Positions 1 to 7,237 of a DNA stretch of 64,000 nucleotides are shown here, piece after piece. A model generated the notes under the pieces. That model ran no database searches. It saw only the letters and a list, made by a program, of their open reading frames with translations, and was not told where the DNA came from. This DNA is from Mesorhizobium muleiense. Its GTDB lineage: Bacteria; Pseudomonadota; Alphaproteobacteria; Rhizobiales; Rhizobiaceae. The stretch is taken from the NCBI RefSeq assembly GCF_900099905.1, contig NZ_FNEE01000003.1, positions 124,001 to 188,000 of the forward strand, given 5' to 3'. Made by a program: the position numbers and the translations under genes. How positions within the stretch are numbered: the stretch's first letter is position 1; every line of letters begins with the position of its first letter.

Positions 1-266
1 ACGTGCCGCCGCCCGGCGGCGAAAGCCTGAAGGACACCGGCGCGCGCGTCTGGCCCTATTATCTGCACGACCTGCAGCCGCATGTGCTGCGCGGCGGCAC
101 AGTCCTGGTCGCGGCGCACGGCAATTCGCTGCGCGCGCTGATCATGGCGCTGGACGGCAAGTCGGGCGAGGAGATCGTCAGACTGGAGCTCGGCACCGGC
201 GTGCCGGTCATCTACAAGCTCAACGCCGATTCGACGGTGGCATCCAAGGAAGTGCTGGCCGGCTGA
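1..266 (+). CDS. gpmA: 2,3-bisphosphoglycerate-dependent phosphoglycerate mutase, C-terminal part (5' end outside window)
   Basis: This glycolytic enzyme interconverts 3- and 2-phosphoglycerate in the cytosol. The window begins inside the gene, and about 88 codons are visible before the TGA at 264-266. The segment [16 protein letters not shown] is the second catalytic histidine block of the dPGM family, and [11 protein letters not shown] is the usual C-terminal strand. Reading continues to the first base with no start, so the gene is simply cut by the window edge. A tRNA follows after 68 nt. Confidence 0.9.
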   Translation, partial: VPPPGGESLKDTGARVWPYYLHDLQPHVLRGGTVLVAAHGNSLRALIMALDGKSGEEIVRLELGTGVPVIYKLNADSTVASKEVLAG

Positions 267-334
267 GCCGGCGGGGCAGCTTTCAAAAAAGCGCGTTGAC
301 ACTCACCGTTTGCCCGCCTAAAGAGCCCGCACCA

Positions 335-419
335 GCCCAGATGGCGGAATTGGTAGACGCGCACGGTTCAGGTCCGTGTTCCGCAAGGAGTGGAGGTTCG
401 AGTCCTCTTCTGGGCACCA
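335..419 (+). tRNA. tRNA-Leu (anticodon CAG)
   Basis: The acceptor strand GCCCAGA (335-341) pairs with TCTGGGC near 409-415, followed by an encoded ACCA end. The anticodon arm is CACGG-TTCAGGT-CCGTG, giving anticodon CAG. A long variable arm (class II, about 85 nt) and a GGTTCGAGTCC T-arm fit tRNA-Leu. The 3' end of a tRNA-Leu is a common integration site, but no integrase follows here. Confidence 0.95.
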
Positions 420-791
420 ATCCCTTTGTAAGCTCTTGATTTCCTGGAAACCTTAGGTTTCCGGGTCATCAGCTGCTACACAAAGGTGCTGTCGCCTTGC
501 GAATGACCTCACCCAACAAGGCGTCCTGATACGCCCCCTGGTTCGTAAGGCGCATGCCTGCGGACATCTCCAAGGTTGGCGCGCGGCGGCCGCGGTTGTG
601 AGCATCTTCCCATACGGAATGTCATCGAGTAGCGTGCAGGGGCGGCATGTGACGGCGCTCTCCTTGGCGAATGCACTGCTGCACCTTCAGCAGCTGCCGT
701 CAGAAGATGGGGCTGGTGTCACAACCCGGTGCTTGCCGTGACAGATTGTTCCCGTCCCGGTTCTTTTCGGCACCGAAACGAGGGGAAAGAA
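420..791. other. Intergenic stretch between tRNA-Leu and the betaine binding-protein gene
   Basis: About 370 nt without a convincing gene. The minus strand carries a short open stretch, roughly 469-620, whose translation (for example MRLTNQGAYQDALLGEVI) looks protein-like. It is interrupted by a stop at both ends and has no clear ribosome binding site, so it may be a decayed gene fragment next to the tRNA. The last 20 nt before 792 carry GAGGGGAAAG, the ribosome binding site of the next gene. Confidence 0.4.
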
Positions 792-1757
792 ATGCACAAC
801 CGATTTCGGCGGTGGCTGCGGAGAATGTCGCTGGCGGCATTGACGATGCTGGCGGTTCCGGTCCACGCGGCTGATCTCGTCATTGCAATGCCGAACTGGC
901 CGTCGGGCCAGGCGACGGCAAACATTCTCAAGGTCAGCCTGAAGCAACATTTCGGGCTCGATGCCGATGTGCGCGAGATGGGGACGCTCATTGCCTTTGC
1001 CGGCCTCGATTCGGGCGAGGTGGATATTCATCCCGAAATCTGGCTGCCCAACCTGGACAATCTGGTGAAGAAGTATGTCGACGGCGCCGGCACGGTAGCC
1101 ATCAGTCCCATCGGTGTGCCGGCATGGCAGGGCATATGCGCCACCCGCGAAACTGCCGACAAATTTGGCATCCGCGACATTTCGGATCTCACCGACCCGC
1201 GCAAAACCGCCGCGTTGGACACGGATCGGGACGGACGTGGAGAACTCTGGATTGGCGCCGAGGGTTGGTCCTCGACGGCGATCGAGCGTGTCCGCGCCAA
1301 CAGCTATGGCTACGCCGAGACAATGACATTGCTGGAGACGCCGGAGGATGTCGGAATGGCGGCTGTCGATGCCGCGGTTGCCACGGCTCATCCGATGGTG
1401 TTTGCCTGCTATGCGCCGCATCACGTGTTTGAACTGCACGAAATTGTCCGGCTTGCCGAGCCGCCTTTTGACCCGGCAAAGTGGAAGATCGTGCTGCCTT
1501 CCGAGGACCCGCTCTGGGTCTCGAAGTCCAGCGCGCCGGTGTCATGGGATACGGCACATTTCCACATCGCTTACGCCACCTCGCTGCGCAAGAAATATCC
1601 TGAGGTGGTCGCGTTCCTGGAACGGGTCGCCCTCAAGCCCGAGGACGCCACCAAGATGAGTTATGCGCTCCAGGTGGAGCGCCAGGATCCTTACGAGTAC
1701 GCCAAACAATGGGTCGCCGCGCAGGGCGCTCGGGTGCAAGGGTGGGCAAATCCATGA
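792..1757 (+). CDS. ABC transporter substrate-binding protein, glycine betaine/proline (OpuAC/ProX) type
   Basis: This is a periplasmic binding protein of 321 aa. A signal peptide runs from MHNRFRRWLRR through a hydrophobic core to cleavage near VHA-AD. The segment GEVDIHPEIWLPN matches the OpuAC/ProX family, whose members bind glycine betaine, choline or proline betaine through an aromatic cage. The ATG at 792 was chosen because it follows GAGGGGAAAG and starts the signal peptide. No permease or ATPase gene is adjacent. The stop overlaps the ATG of the next gene as ATGA (1754-1757), so the two are probably co-translated. The exact ligand is not readable from sequence. Confidence 0.85.
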   Translation: MHNRFRRWLRRMSLAALTMLAVPVHAADLVIAMPNWPSGQATANILKVSLKQHFGLDADVREMGTLIAFAGLDSGEVDIHPEIWLPNLDNLVKKYVDGAGTVAISPIGVPAWQGICATRETADKFGIRDISDLTDPRKTAALDTDRDGRGELWIGAEGWSSTAIERVRANSYGYAETMTLLETPEDVGMAAVDAAVATAHPMVFACYAPHHVFELHEIVRLAEPPFDPAKWKIVLPSEDPLWVSKSSAPVSWDTAHFHIAYATSLRKKYPEVVAFLERVALKPEDATKMSYALQVERQDPYEYAKQWVAAQGARVQGWANP

Positions 1758-2446
1758 CCGGAAAGCTGACGATCGCGGGACGCACCGCTCTCCAGCGGCG
1801 CTCCCTGACGGCAATTGTCGCGGTAGCGCTCGGTCTTGTCGCGGTGGCGGCGCTGGCGGCCGGAACCCAGGTTTTCGATCCGAAAACCCGCAAATGGGTG
1901 GACTATGACCGCGCCAAGGCGCGCAAATACTATGCCGCGCATAATCAAGTGCCAGAGGCGTTTCGTCCGCAGATGGTCAAGTTCCGCACCGCGGAAGCGC
2001 CCGGTACGATCATCATCGACGGCAACCAGCATTTTCTCTACCTTGTGCAGCCGGGTCAGCGCGCCATGCGCTACGGTATTGGCGTCGGGCGGGAAGGCTT
2101 TGGATGGGCCGGAATCGTGCGCGTCGGCCGCATGGCGGAATGGCCGACCTGGACGCCGCCGGCCGAAATGGTCGCTCGCGATCCGAATGCTGTCAAACAT
2201 GCGGGAGGCATGCCGGGAGGGCCCGACAACCCGCTCGGCGCCAGGGCGCTCTATCTGTATGAGCGCGACCAGGACACGATCTACCGGATACACGGCACGC
2301 CGGAGCCGTGGACGATCGGGCTCGACGTGTCATCAGGCTGCATCCGGATGCGGAACGACGACATCACCGACCTGGCATCGCGCGTCAAGGTTGGGGCCAA
2401 GGTCATTGTTCTCATGCAGGGGGCGGCACTTTACAAGGGTGTTTGA
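1754..2446 (+). CDS. L,D-transpeptidase (YkuD family)
   Basis: A 230-aa envelope protein. An N-terminal hydrophobic segment (about residues 17-36) acts as signal or anchor. The YkuD catalytic domain carries His180 (RIHGT) and the SSGCIRM motif with nucleophile Cys196 and Arg198. The usual His before the SGC is Ser here, as I recall for other rhizobial family members. The family forms 3-3 peptidoglycan cross-links or anchors lipoproteins to peptidoglycan. Its start overlaps the upstream binding-protein stop by ATGA. Pairing an osmolyte-binding protein with a cell-wall cross-linker could indicate an osmotic or envelope-stress operon; that is inference. A 15-bp tandem repeat starts at its stop codon. 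Confidence 0.88.
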   Translation: MTGKLTIAGRTALQRRSLTAIVAVALGLVAVAALAAGTQVFDPKTRKWVDYDRAKARKYYAAHNQVPEAFRPQMVKFRTAEAPGTIIIDGNQHFLYLVQPGQRAMRYGIGVGREGFGWAGIVRVGRMAEWPTWTPPAEMVARDPNAVKHAGGMPGGPDNPLGARALYLYERDQDTIYRIHGTPEPWTIGLDVSSGCIRMRNDDITDLASRVKVGAKVIVLMQGAALYKGV

Positions 2447-2494
2447 AGCCGGGGTGTGTGAAGCCGGGGTGTGTGAAGCCGGGGTGTGTGAAGC
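2445..2494. repeat. 15-bp tandem repeat (three copies plus a fragment)
   Basis: The unit GAAGCCGGGGTGTGT occurs at 2445-2459, 2460-2474 and 2475-2489 without mismatch, followed by GAAGC at 2490-2494. The array begins at the stop codon of the L,D-transpeptidase gene. The unit length is a multiple of three, so slippage would not change a reading frame through it. Confidence 0.95.
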
Positions 2495-2516
2495 GGCATT
2501 CGGAGAGGGACAAGCA

Positions 2517-2846
2517 ATGTCGGCAAAACCTGCAGTGAGAACTTCGATCCGGGCAACAGCAATTGGGTTCCTGGCGGGGGCCTTGAGCGCTTGCGTCAGC
2601 ACGCCGCCGCCGCCGCCTCAGGACCAGATGTCCAGGACCCAGGTCGAGACGGCCCCGGCCGACCTTCAGCTGCTTTGCGCCGACGCAGCCGCCAAGGCGA
2701 GCGGTGCCGACAGCAGCAGAATACTTCCGGTTTCGTCGAGCAAGATCGATTCCACAACCTATCGGGTCGAACTCGATGCCAGCGGCAAGAAGACAAGCTG
2801 CCTTGTCGATACCGAAGGCAATGTCAAATCCGTTCAGCCCACCTGA
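2517..2846 (+). CDS. Small putative lipoprotein
   Basis: A 109-aa protein with an N-terminal hydrophobic segment (residues about 12-25) ending in the lipobox LSAC, so Cys26 would be lipidated. A proline-rich stretch (TPPPPPQ) follows, then a compact domain with Cys54 and Cys95 that could form a disulfide. The ATG at 2517 follows GGAGAGGG, a good ribosome binding site. It lies 70 nt after the L,D-transpeptidase in the same direction and may belong to the same unit. I do not recognise the family; an outer-membrane or periplasmic location is inferred from the lipobox. Confidence 0.7.
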   Translation: MSAKPAVRTSIRATAIGFLAGALSACVSTPPPPPQDQMSRTQVETAPADLQLLCADAAAKASGADSSRILPVSSSKIDSTTYRVELDASGKKTSCLVDTEGNVKSVQPT

Positions 2847-3087
2847 TCCGCTCTGGTCGAAGGATTTTGCGGCGATCTGACGATTGCCGCGAACGTGGCG
2901 TCGGCTTCGGACGTGACGATTGGTGGCGACCAGCCGCGGCGAGGTTCAGACACTAGGAGAAAAAGCCCGGCCGACGGCAGCGTGTCTCAACCCAGCGGCA
3001 TCATCGCGATTGGCAGGTTCGGGCATTCGCTGTACCATTCCTGCGCCGGTCGGCGAAATTGCGCGTTCCGGCAAGGGAGAAACGTCC

Positions 3088-3327
3088 ATGTTACGATCAA
3101 TTTCGCTCGCGGTTTTCCTGGCGGTCGTTCCCGCGGCAGCCTTTGCAAATTCATGCCCGACCATCATGGCCGCGATCGACGCGGCGTTGCCGACCGCGAC
3201 GCTGGCCGAGGCCGACATGAACAAAGTCAAGGAACTGCGCGCCCAAGGCGAGAAATTGCACGCCGCCGGCGATCATGCAGGGTCGGAGGCTGCGCTCAAC
3301 CAAGCCAAGTCGATGCTCGGCATATAA
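3088..3327 (+). CDS. Small secreted protein of unknown function
   Basis: A 79-aa protein with a clear signal peptide (MLRSISLAVFLAVVPAAAFA, cleavage before NS) and a short mature part of about 58 residues. The mature part is helical, rich in Ala, Lys and Glu (DMNKVKELRAQGEKLHAAGD), and has a single Cys. The start at 3088 follows AAGGGAGAAACG. I do not recognise the family. The mature part looks like a short alpha-helical hairpin, similar to small periplasmic helical proteins of rhizobia. It is followed by a convergent junction carrying a palindromic element. Confidence 0.6.
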   Translation: MLRSISLAVFLAVVPAAAFANSCPTIMAAIDAALPTATLAEADMNKVKELRAQGEKLHAAGDHAGSEAALNQAKSMLGI

Positions 3328-3400
3328 TTGCGGCAAGCCGGCTGAGAGAAGCGCGAGAATGCAGCGGCTCAGGATAAATGCTGATCTGTAGTGATCCTTC

Positions 3401-3558
3401 GCGCCCCCTCTGTCCTGCCGGACATCTCCCCCACTTGGGGGAGATCGGCCGTGACCACCGCCTTCGCGAACCGCCGCTTTCGCAGGAGCAAGCGGTGCGC
3501 CAAAGCTGCCAATCTCCCCCCTTGTGGGGGAGATGTCCGGCAGGACAGAGGGGGGCGC
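3401..3558. repeat. Palindromic element, family A, copy 1
   Basis: Terminal inverted repeats of about 32 bp: 3401-3432 (GCGCCCCCTCTGTCCTGCCG and onward) pair with 3526-3558. Each end also forms its own small hairpin (CTCCCCCACTTGGGGGAG). The interior resembles the other family A copies, for example CAAAGCTGCCAATCTCC. It lies in a convergent gene junction. The rest of 3328-3839 holds no gene. Confidence 0.9.
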
Positions 3559-3614
3559 CTCGCTCCGCCATAAAAGGTTCTGCACCGTCGTGACGCTCTG
3601 ATGTAACGGCATGG

Positions 3615-3662
3615 ATCCCAGGGTCTCCGCGACGTCGCTTCGCTCCTGCTCCGCCCTGGGAT
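3615..3662. repeat. Short inverted repeat
   Basis: ATCCCAGGG at 3615-3623 pairs with CCCTGGGAT at 3654-3662 around a 30-nt loop that contains GCTTCGCTC. It is a different palindrome from the neighbouring family A element and lies in the same convergent junction. Confidence 0.6.
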
Positions 3663-3839
3663 GACGAAGGGAGGGGTGTTTCGGCTAATCCTGGAGGTTT
3701 GCGATTGCCACTGAGATTCGCCGCTGAAAGTGCTGTGGACCTTCGCTGCCGGCCGGTCGGGCAGACAAATCTCCAACGCTGGCGATTGGCATAAACCACC
3801 ACGACTTCGGTAGGCCGAGTCAGGGCCGCGTGGGTTGGT

Positions 3840-5906
3840 TCACCCCAAGCCGATGCGCCTGGCGCCTTGCCGGAACAGGGCTGCGGCGTCCGGCTCGAAG
3901 CGGAAGGTGGCGATGAAATCGTCGGCACAGTAGTTCGGCAGCGTCTTGCGGATGGCGGCCGTGAAAGTGCGGGCCTCGTCAAGCCGCCCCGCCAGCGCAA
4001 GGCAGTGCGCCGCGATCGCCAGGATGATGGCATGCGCGTTGGGACGGGCGGCGGCCTTCAGCGCCCATTCGGCGGCCTCGTCGAACTGCCCGAGGCGGAC
4101 ATGCGCCATCGCCCTGGCGCCGAGCATGCCGAACAGCAGCGGATCGAACGGACTTAGATGGCGCGAGTGATCGGATGAACCGATCGCCGCGTTCGGATCA
4201 CCCGACTGCGATTGGACAAACGAAAGCGCGTAGTGGCCGAGCGCAAAGTTGGGGCTGAGATCGACGGCCCGTTCCAGCTCGATGAGCGAGCCGTCCTGCT
4301 CGCCGCGCAACCACAGCGCCCGGCCCATGGCCCAGTGCGCGGCCGGATTGTGATCGTCGACCAGAAGACTTTGGCCGGCGGTCTCGAAGGCGAGCGCGCT
4401 TTCCTGGTCGCGGTTTCCCCAGCGCTGAAAGGCGTTCTGCCAATGGGTGAAGGACAGGCCGGCATAGGCGCGGGCGAAGGTCGGATCGAGCTTCAGGGCC
4501 ATGTCGAAGAAATGCCGGGCCTGCTCGTTTTCCGTGCGGGTGAAGCGATACATGTGCCAGAGGCCGCGATGGTAAGCCTCCCAGGCATTCAGCGAGCTGG
4601 GGGCTTTCAGCATGGCGCGGTTGCGCTCGACCATCTCGATCTCGGCCGAGATCGACGAGACGATGCTGTCGCCGATGTCGTCGAGGACGGCAAAGATGTC
4701 GTCGGGCCTGCGTTCGAAGGTCTCGGCCCAGACGATCCTCGCCGTGCGCACCTCGACAAGTTCGACGCTGACCGCGACACGGCCAGCCTGGCTGCGCACC
4801 GTCCCGGTGGCGACGTAGTCGACGTTGAGTCGCCGGCCGGCATCTTCCGGCGCGATGTTCTTTTCGGCCAGCGCAAAGACCGAGCCGCGGGCGATGACGA
4901 AGAAATCCCTGAGCTTGGCCAAACGGGTGATGATGTCGTGGGTCAGGCCGTCGGCCAATCCACCGCGAGAGGGGCCGCCGCGAGGGCCGCCGATCCCGGC
5001 TTCCTCGACAAACGGCATCACCGCGAGCGAGGCCTTCGACGTGGCAGTATCGGCATGGGGAAGCACAATTGACGCTTGCGCGGCTGCCGGCAACAGCGCC
5101 GGCTGCGCCCGGAGCGTCGCGGCAGGTCGTTCGCTGCGGATCGACCGCCATGCCTCACGAACGCGTCCGAAATCCAGATCCTCCGAAGCAAACAGCTGCG
5201 CCGCCGAGGCAAGATGGTCCTCGCAGGCGGCGATCTGCCCGCGTCGCGCCAGGCTTGTCAGAAGAGCCACGTGCGCGCGCTCGTCGAACGGATTGAGTTC
5301 CAGCCATGTCTCCAGATGCGCGGACATTTCGTCGGCATCCGCCGGCAGCTTGCTGACCAGCTGTTCCAGAATGGCGGCGTGCCACGAGCTGAAGCGGCGG
5401 CGTTGCGCGATAAGCCAGCTGTTGAAATGCGGGCTGCGGTCGATCTCCAGCCCGTCGAGGAAGTCGCCGACGAATAGTCTGGACAGGGCCTGCAGCCGCT
5501 CAAGATCGAGCGTCTCGATGCCGCTGGCGGCGGCCGAGGCGACATCGACGGCGTCGACGGAAATGCCCTTCAGATCGAGCGCGACCGTGTCGCCTGATGT
5601 TTCGATCCTGTGGCGTTCCGGTTCGTCAAAAATGCCCCTGAGCTTGCTGAGGCACCAGCGAAGCTCGCCGCGCGGATCGTTCGGCACATCCCACAAAAGT
5701 TCGCACAGACGGCTGCGGCCGACGGCATGCGGCGCGAGCGCCAGATAGGCGAAAAGCGCGCGCAGCTTGCGCGATGCCGGCAGTTGCACGGTGGCGCCGT
5801 CGCGGGTGACCGTCAGCGGCCCGAGCAGCCGCACGGACAGCCCGGCCGCTGCGCCGTCCAGGCTCGATCGAGCGGATTCCACGTGCGTTTCCACGCTTGC
5901 TCCCAC
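3840..5906 (-). CDS. SARP-type transcriptional activator with BTAD, TolB-like and TPR regions
   Basis: A large cytosolic regulator of 688 aa. Residues about 23-115 form an OmpR/SARP-like winged helix (LSVRLLGPLTVTRDG, then LRALFAYLALAP and ELLWDVP). Residues about 116-255 match the bacterial transcriptional activation domain. Residues about 288-410 resemble the TolB/FlgO-like segment of cyclase-associated regulators (SLAVMPF, LADGLTHDIITRLAKL, YVATGTVR). The remainder is TPR-like helical repeats (AYAGLSFTHWQNAF, NPAAHWAMGRALWLRGE). It diverges from the cysteine-synthase-like and decarboxylase genes across 220 nt, which makes it their likely regulator. The signal it senses is unknown. Confidence 0.8.
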   Translation of the reverse strand: MGASVETHVESARSSLDGAAAGLSVRLLGPLTVTRDGATVQLPASRKLRALFAYLALAPHAVGRSRLCELLWDVPNDPRGELRWCLSKLRGIFDEPERHRIETSGDTVALDLKGISVDAVDVASAAASGIETLDLERLQALSRLFVGDFLDGLEIDRSPHFNSWLIAQRRRFSSWHAAILEQLVSKLPADADEMSAHLETWLELNPFDERAHVALLTSLARRGQIAACEDHLASAAQLFASEDLDFGRVREAWRSIRSERPAATLRAQPALLPAAAQASIVLPHADTATSKASLAVMPFVEEAGIGGPRGGPSRGGLADGLTHDIITRLAKLRDFFVIARGSVFALAEKNIAPEDAGRRLNVDYVATGTVRSQAGRVAVSVELVEVRTARIVWAETFERRPDDIFAVLDDIGDSIVSSISAEIEMVERNRAMLKAPSSLNAWEAYHRGLWHMYRFTRTENEQARHFFDMALKLDPTFARAYAGLSFTHWQNAFQRWGNRDQESALAFETAGQSLLVDDHNPAAHWAMGRALWLRGEQDGSLIELERAVDLSPNFALGHYALSFVQSQSGDPNAAIGSSDHSRHLSPFDPLLFGMLGARAMAHVRLGQFDEAAEWALKAAARPNAHAIILAIAAHCLALAGRLDEARTFTAAIRKTLPNYCADDFIATFRFEPDAAALFRQGARRIGLG

Positions 5907-6062
5907 GCTGGCCAGTTGTCCTTTGCTTTACCATCGAAAGCGATCGAGTGCATCCGGCAACGAATTTTCCGCGCCGGTTGCCGGCATTGCCACCGTTCCG
6001 GGCCGCGTTGGCGGCACCGGAACCGTACTGCGGCAAGGTCTCGAAACCTCGCCGCCCAAGCC

Positions 6063-6105
6063 GCCGGTTTGTAACCGGCTCGTGACGACGACACCTCGTG
6101 ACGAC
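6063..6105. promoter_or_regulatory. Candidate operator: dyad plus direct repeat upstream of the cysK-like gene
   Basis: A perfect 7-bp dyad, GCCGGTT (6063-6069) and AACCGGC (6073-6079), is followed by two direct copies of CTCGTGACGAC at 6079-6089 and 6095-6105. SARP regulators bind direct repeats, so this is a plausible site for the divergent regulator. That is inference; no promoter elements are clear. Confidence 0.4.
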
Positions 6106-6126
6106 AACAATAAGGGGAGAGCAGAC

Positions 6127-7215
6127 ATGTTGCAGCAACGGAAAATCAGGACCACGGCCGGGCGCGGCCGCCTGTTCGACAGCATTATCGACACGGTCGG
6201 CGACACGCCGGTGATCAGGATCAACAATCTCGGCCCCGATCATGTGACGCTCTATGTGAAGGCCGAGTTCTTCAATCCGGCGGCATCGGTGAAGGACCGG
6301 CTGGCGCTCAACATCATCGAAGAGGGCGAGCGCAGCGGCGCCCTGAAACCGGGCCAGACCGTCGTCGAGGCGACCAGCGGCAACACCGGCATCGGGCTGG
6401 CCATGGTCTGCGCGCAGAAGGGCTATCCGCTGGTGGTGACGATGGCCGACAGTTTCTCCATCGAGCGCCGCAAGCTGATGCGCATGCTGGGCGCCAAGGT
6501 GGTGCTGACGCCGCGCGCCCAGAAGGGTTTTGGCATGTACAACAAGGCGGTCGAACTCGCCGAGGCGAATGGCTGGTTCCTGGCCCGCCAGTTCGAGACC
6601 ATCGCCAATGCCGCCATTCACGAGGCGACGACGGCGCGCGAGATCATCAACGACTTCGCCGGATCGCGGCTCGACTGCTTCGTCACCGGCTACGGAACCG
6701 GCGGCACCGTCGTCGGTGTCGGGCGCGTGCTGCGCCGCGAGCGTCCCGAAACCCGGATCGTGCTGGCCGAACCTGCCAACGCCCAGCTCATCGGCAGCGG
6801 CAAGGCGCAGCAGCGCGGCGCCAATGGCGCACCCGCCGCCAGCCATCCGGCCTTCGAGCCGCACCCGATCCAGGGCTGGACGCCGGATTTCATTCCCAAC
6901 GTCCTGCAGGAGGCGGTCGACGCCAGCCTCTATGACGAGGTGGTGCCGATTGCCGGGCCCGAGGGCATCAAATGGGCCAAGGCGCTGGCCCAGAAGGAAG
7001 GGATTTTCACCGGCATTTCCGGCGGAGCCAGTTTTGCCGTGGCGCGCCAGATCGCCGAAAAAGCCGCACCCGGCTCGGTGATCCTGTGCATGCTTCCCGA
7101 CACCGGCGAACGCTACATGACGACGCCGCTGTTCGACGGCATCGAAGCCGAGATGGACGCCGAGGAGATCGCGCTGTCGCGCTCAACGCCGGGCTGCCAG
7201 TTCCCGGCCGAATAA
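6127..7215 (+). CDS. Cysteine-synthase-like PLP enzyme (beta-replacing)
   Basis: A 362-aa fold-type II PLP enzyme. The PLP lysine is Lys56 (AASVKDR), TSGNTGIG is the substrate loop, and GTGGTVVGVGRVL holds the phosphate. The family makes cysteine from O-acetylserine and sulfide, or uses other nucleophiles. The protein is about 40 residues longer than typical CysK. It has an insert around GANGAPAASHPAFEPHP and a C-terminal tail ending PGCQFPAE. ATG 6127 was chosen because it follows AAGGGGAGAGCAG. The next gene, a PLP decarboxylase, starts 23 nt downstream. That pairing and the dedicated regulator argue for a specialised amino-acid product rather than bulk cysteine synthesis. Confidence 0.85.
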   Translation: MLQQRKIRTTAGRGRLFDSIIDTVGDTPVIRINNLGPDHVTLYVKAEFFNPAASVKDRLALNIIEEGERSGALKPGQTVVEATSGNTGIGLAMVCAQKGYPLVVTMADSFSIERRKLMRMLGAKVVLTPRAQKGFGMYNKAVELAEANGWFLARQFETIANAAIHEATTAREIINDFAGSRLDCFVTGYGTGGTVVGVGRVLRRERPETRIVLAEPANAQLIGSGKAQQRGANGAPAASHPAFEPHPIQGWTPDFIPNVLQEAVDASLYDEVVPIAGPEGIKWAKALAQKEGIFTGISGGASFAVARQIAEKAAPGSVILCMLPDTGERYMTTPLFDGIEAEMDAEEIALSRSTPGCQFPAE

Positions 7216-7237
7216 TTGCGCATCGGGAGCAACGCGG

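Noticed and set aside
1836..2516. N-terminal extension of the small lipoprotein through the 15-bp tandem repeat
   Set aside because: The frame is open upstream, but it would be read out of frame through the L,D-transpeptidase gene. The ATG at 2517 has a good ribosome binding site and starts directly at the lipoprotein signal.
3401..3558. Insertion sequence
   Set aside because: The element is only about 158 bp with no transposase frame. It could be a non-autonomous element, but no target duplication could be confirmed by eye.
5626..6864. A 412-codon minus-strand frame spanning the SARP-cysK-like gap
   Set aside because: It overlaps both well-supported genes and shows Arg/Gly-rich shadow composition with no domain.
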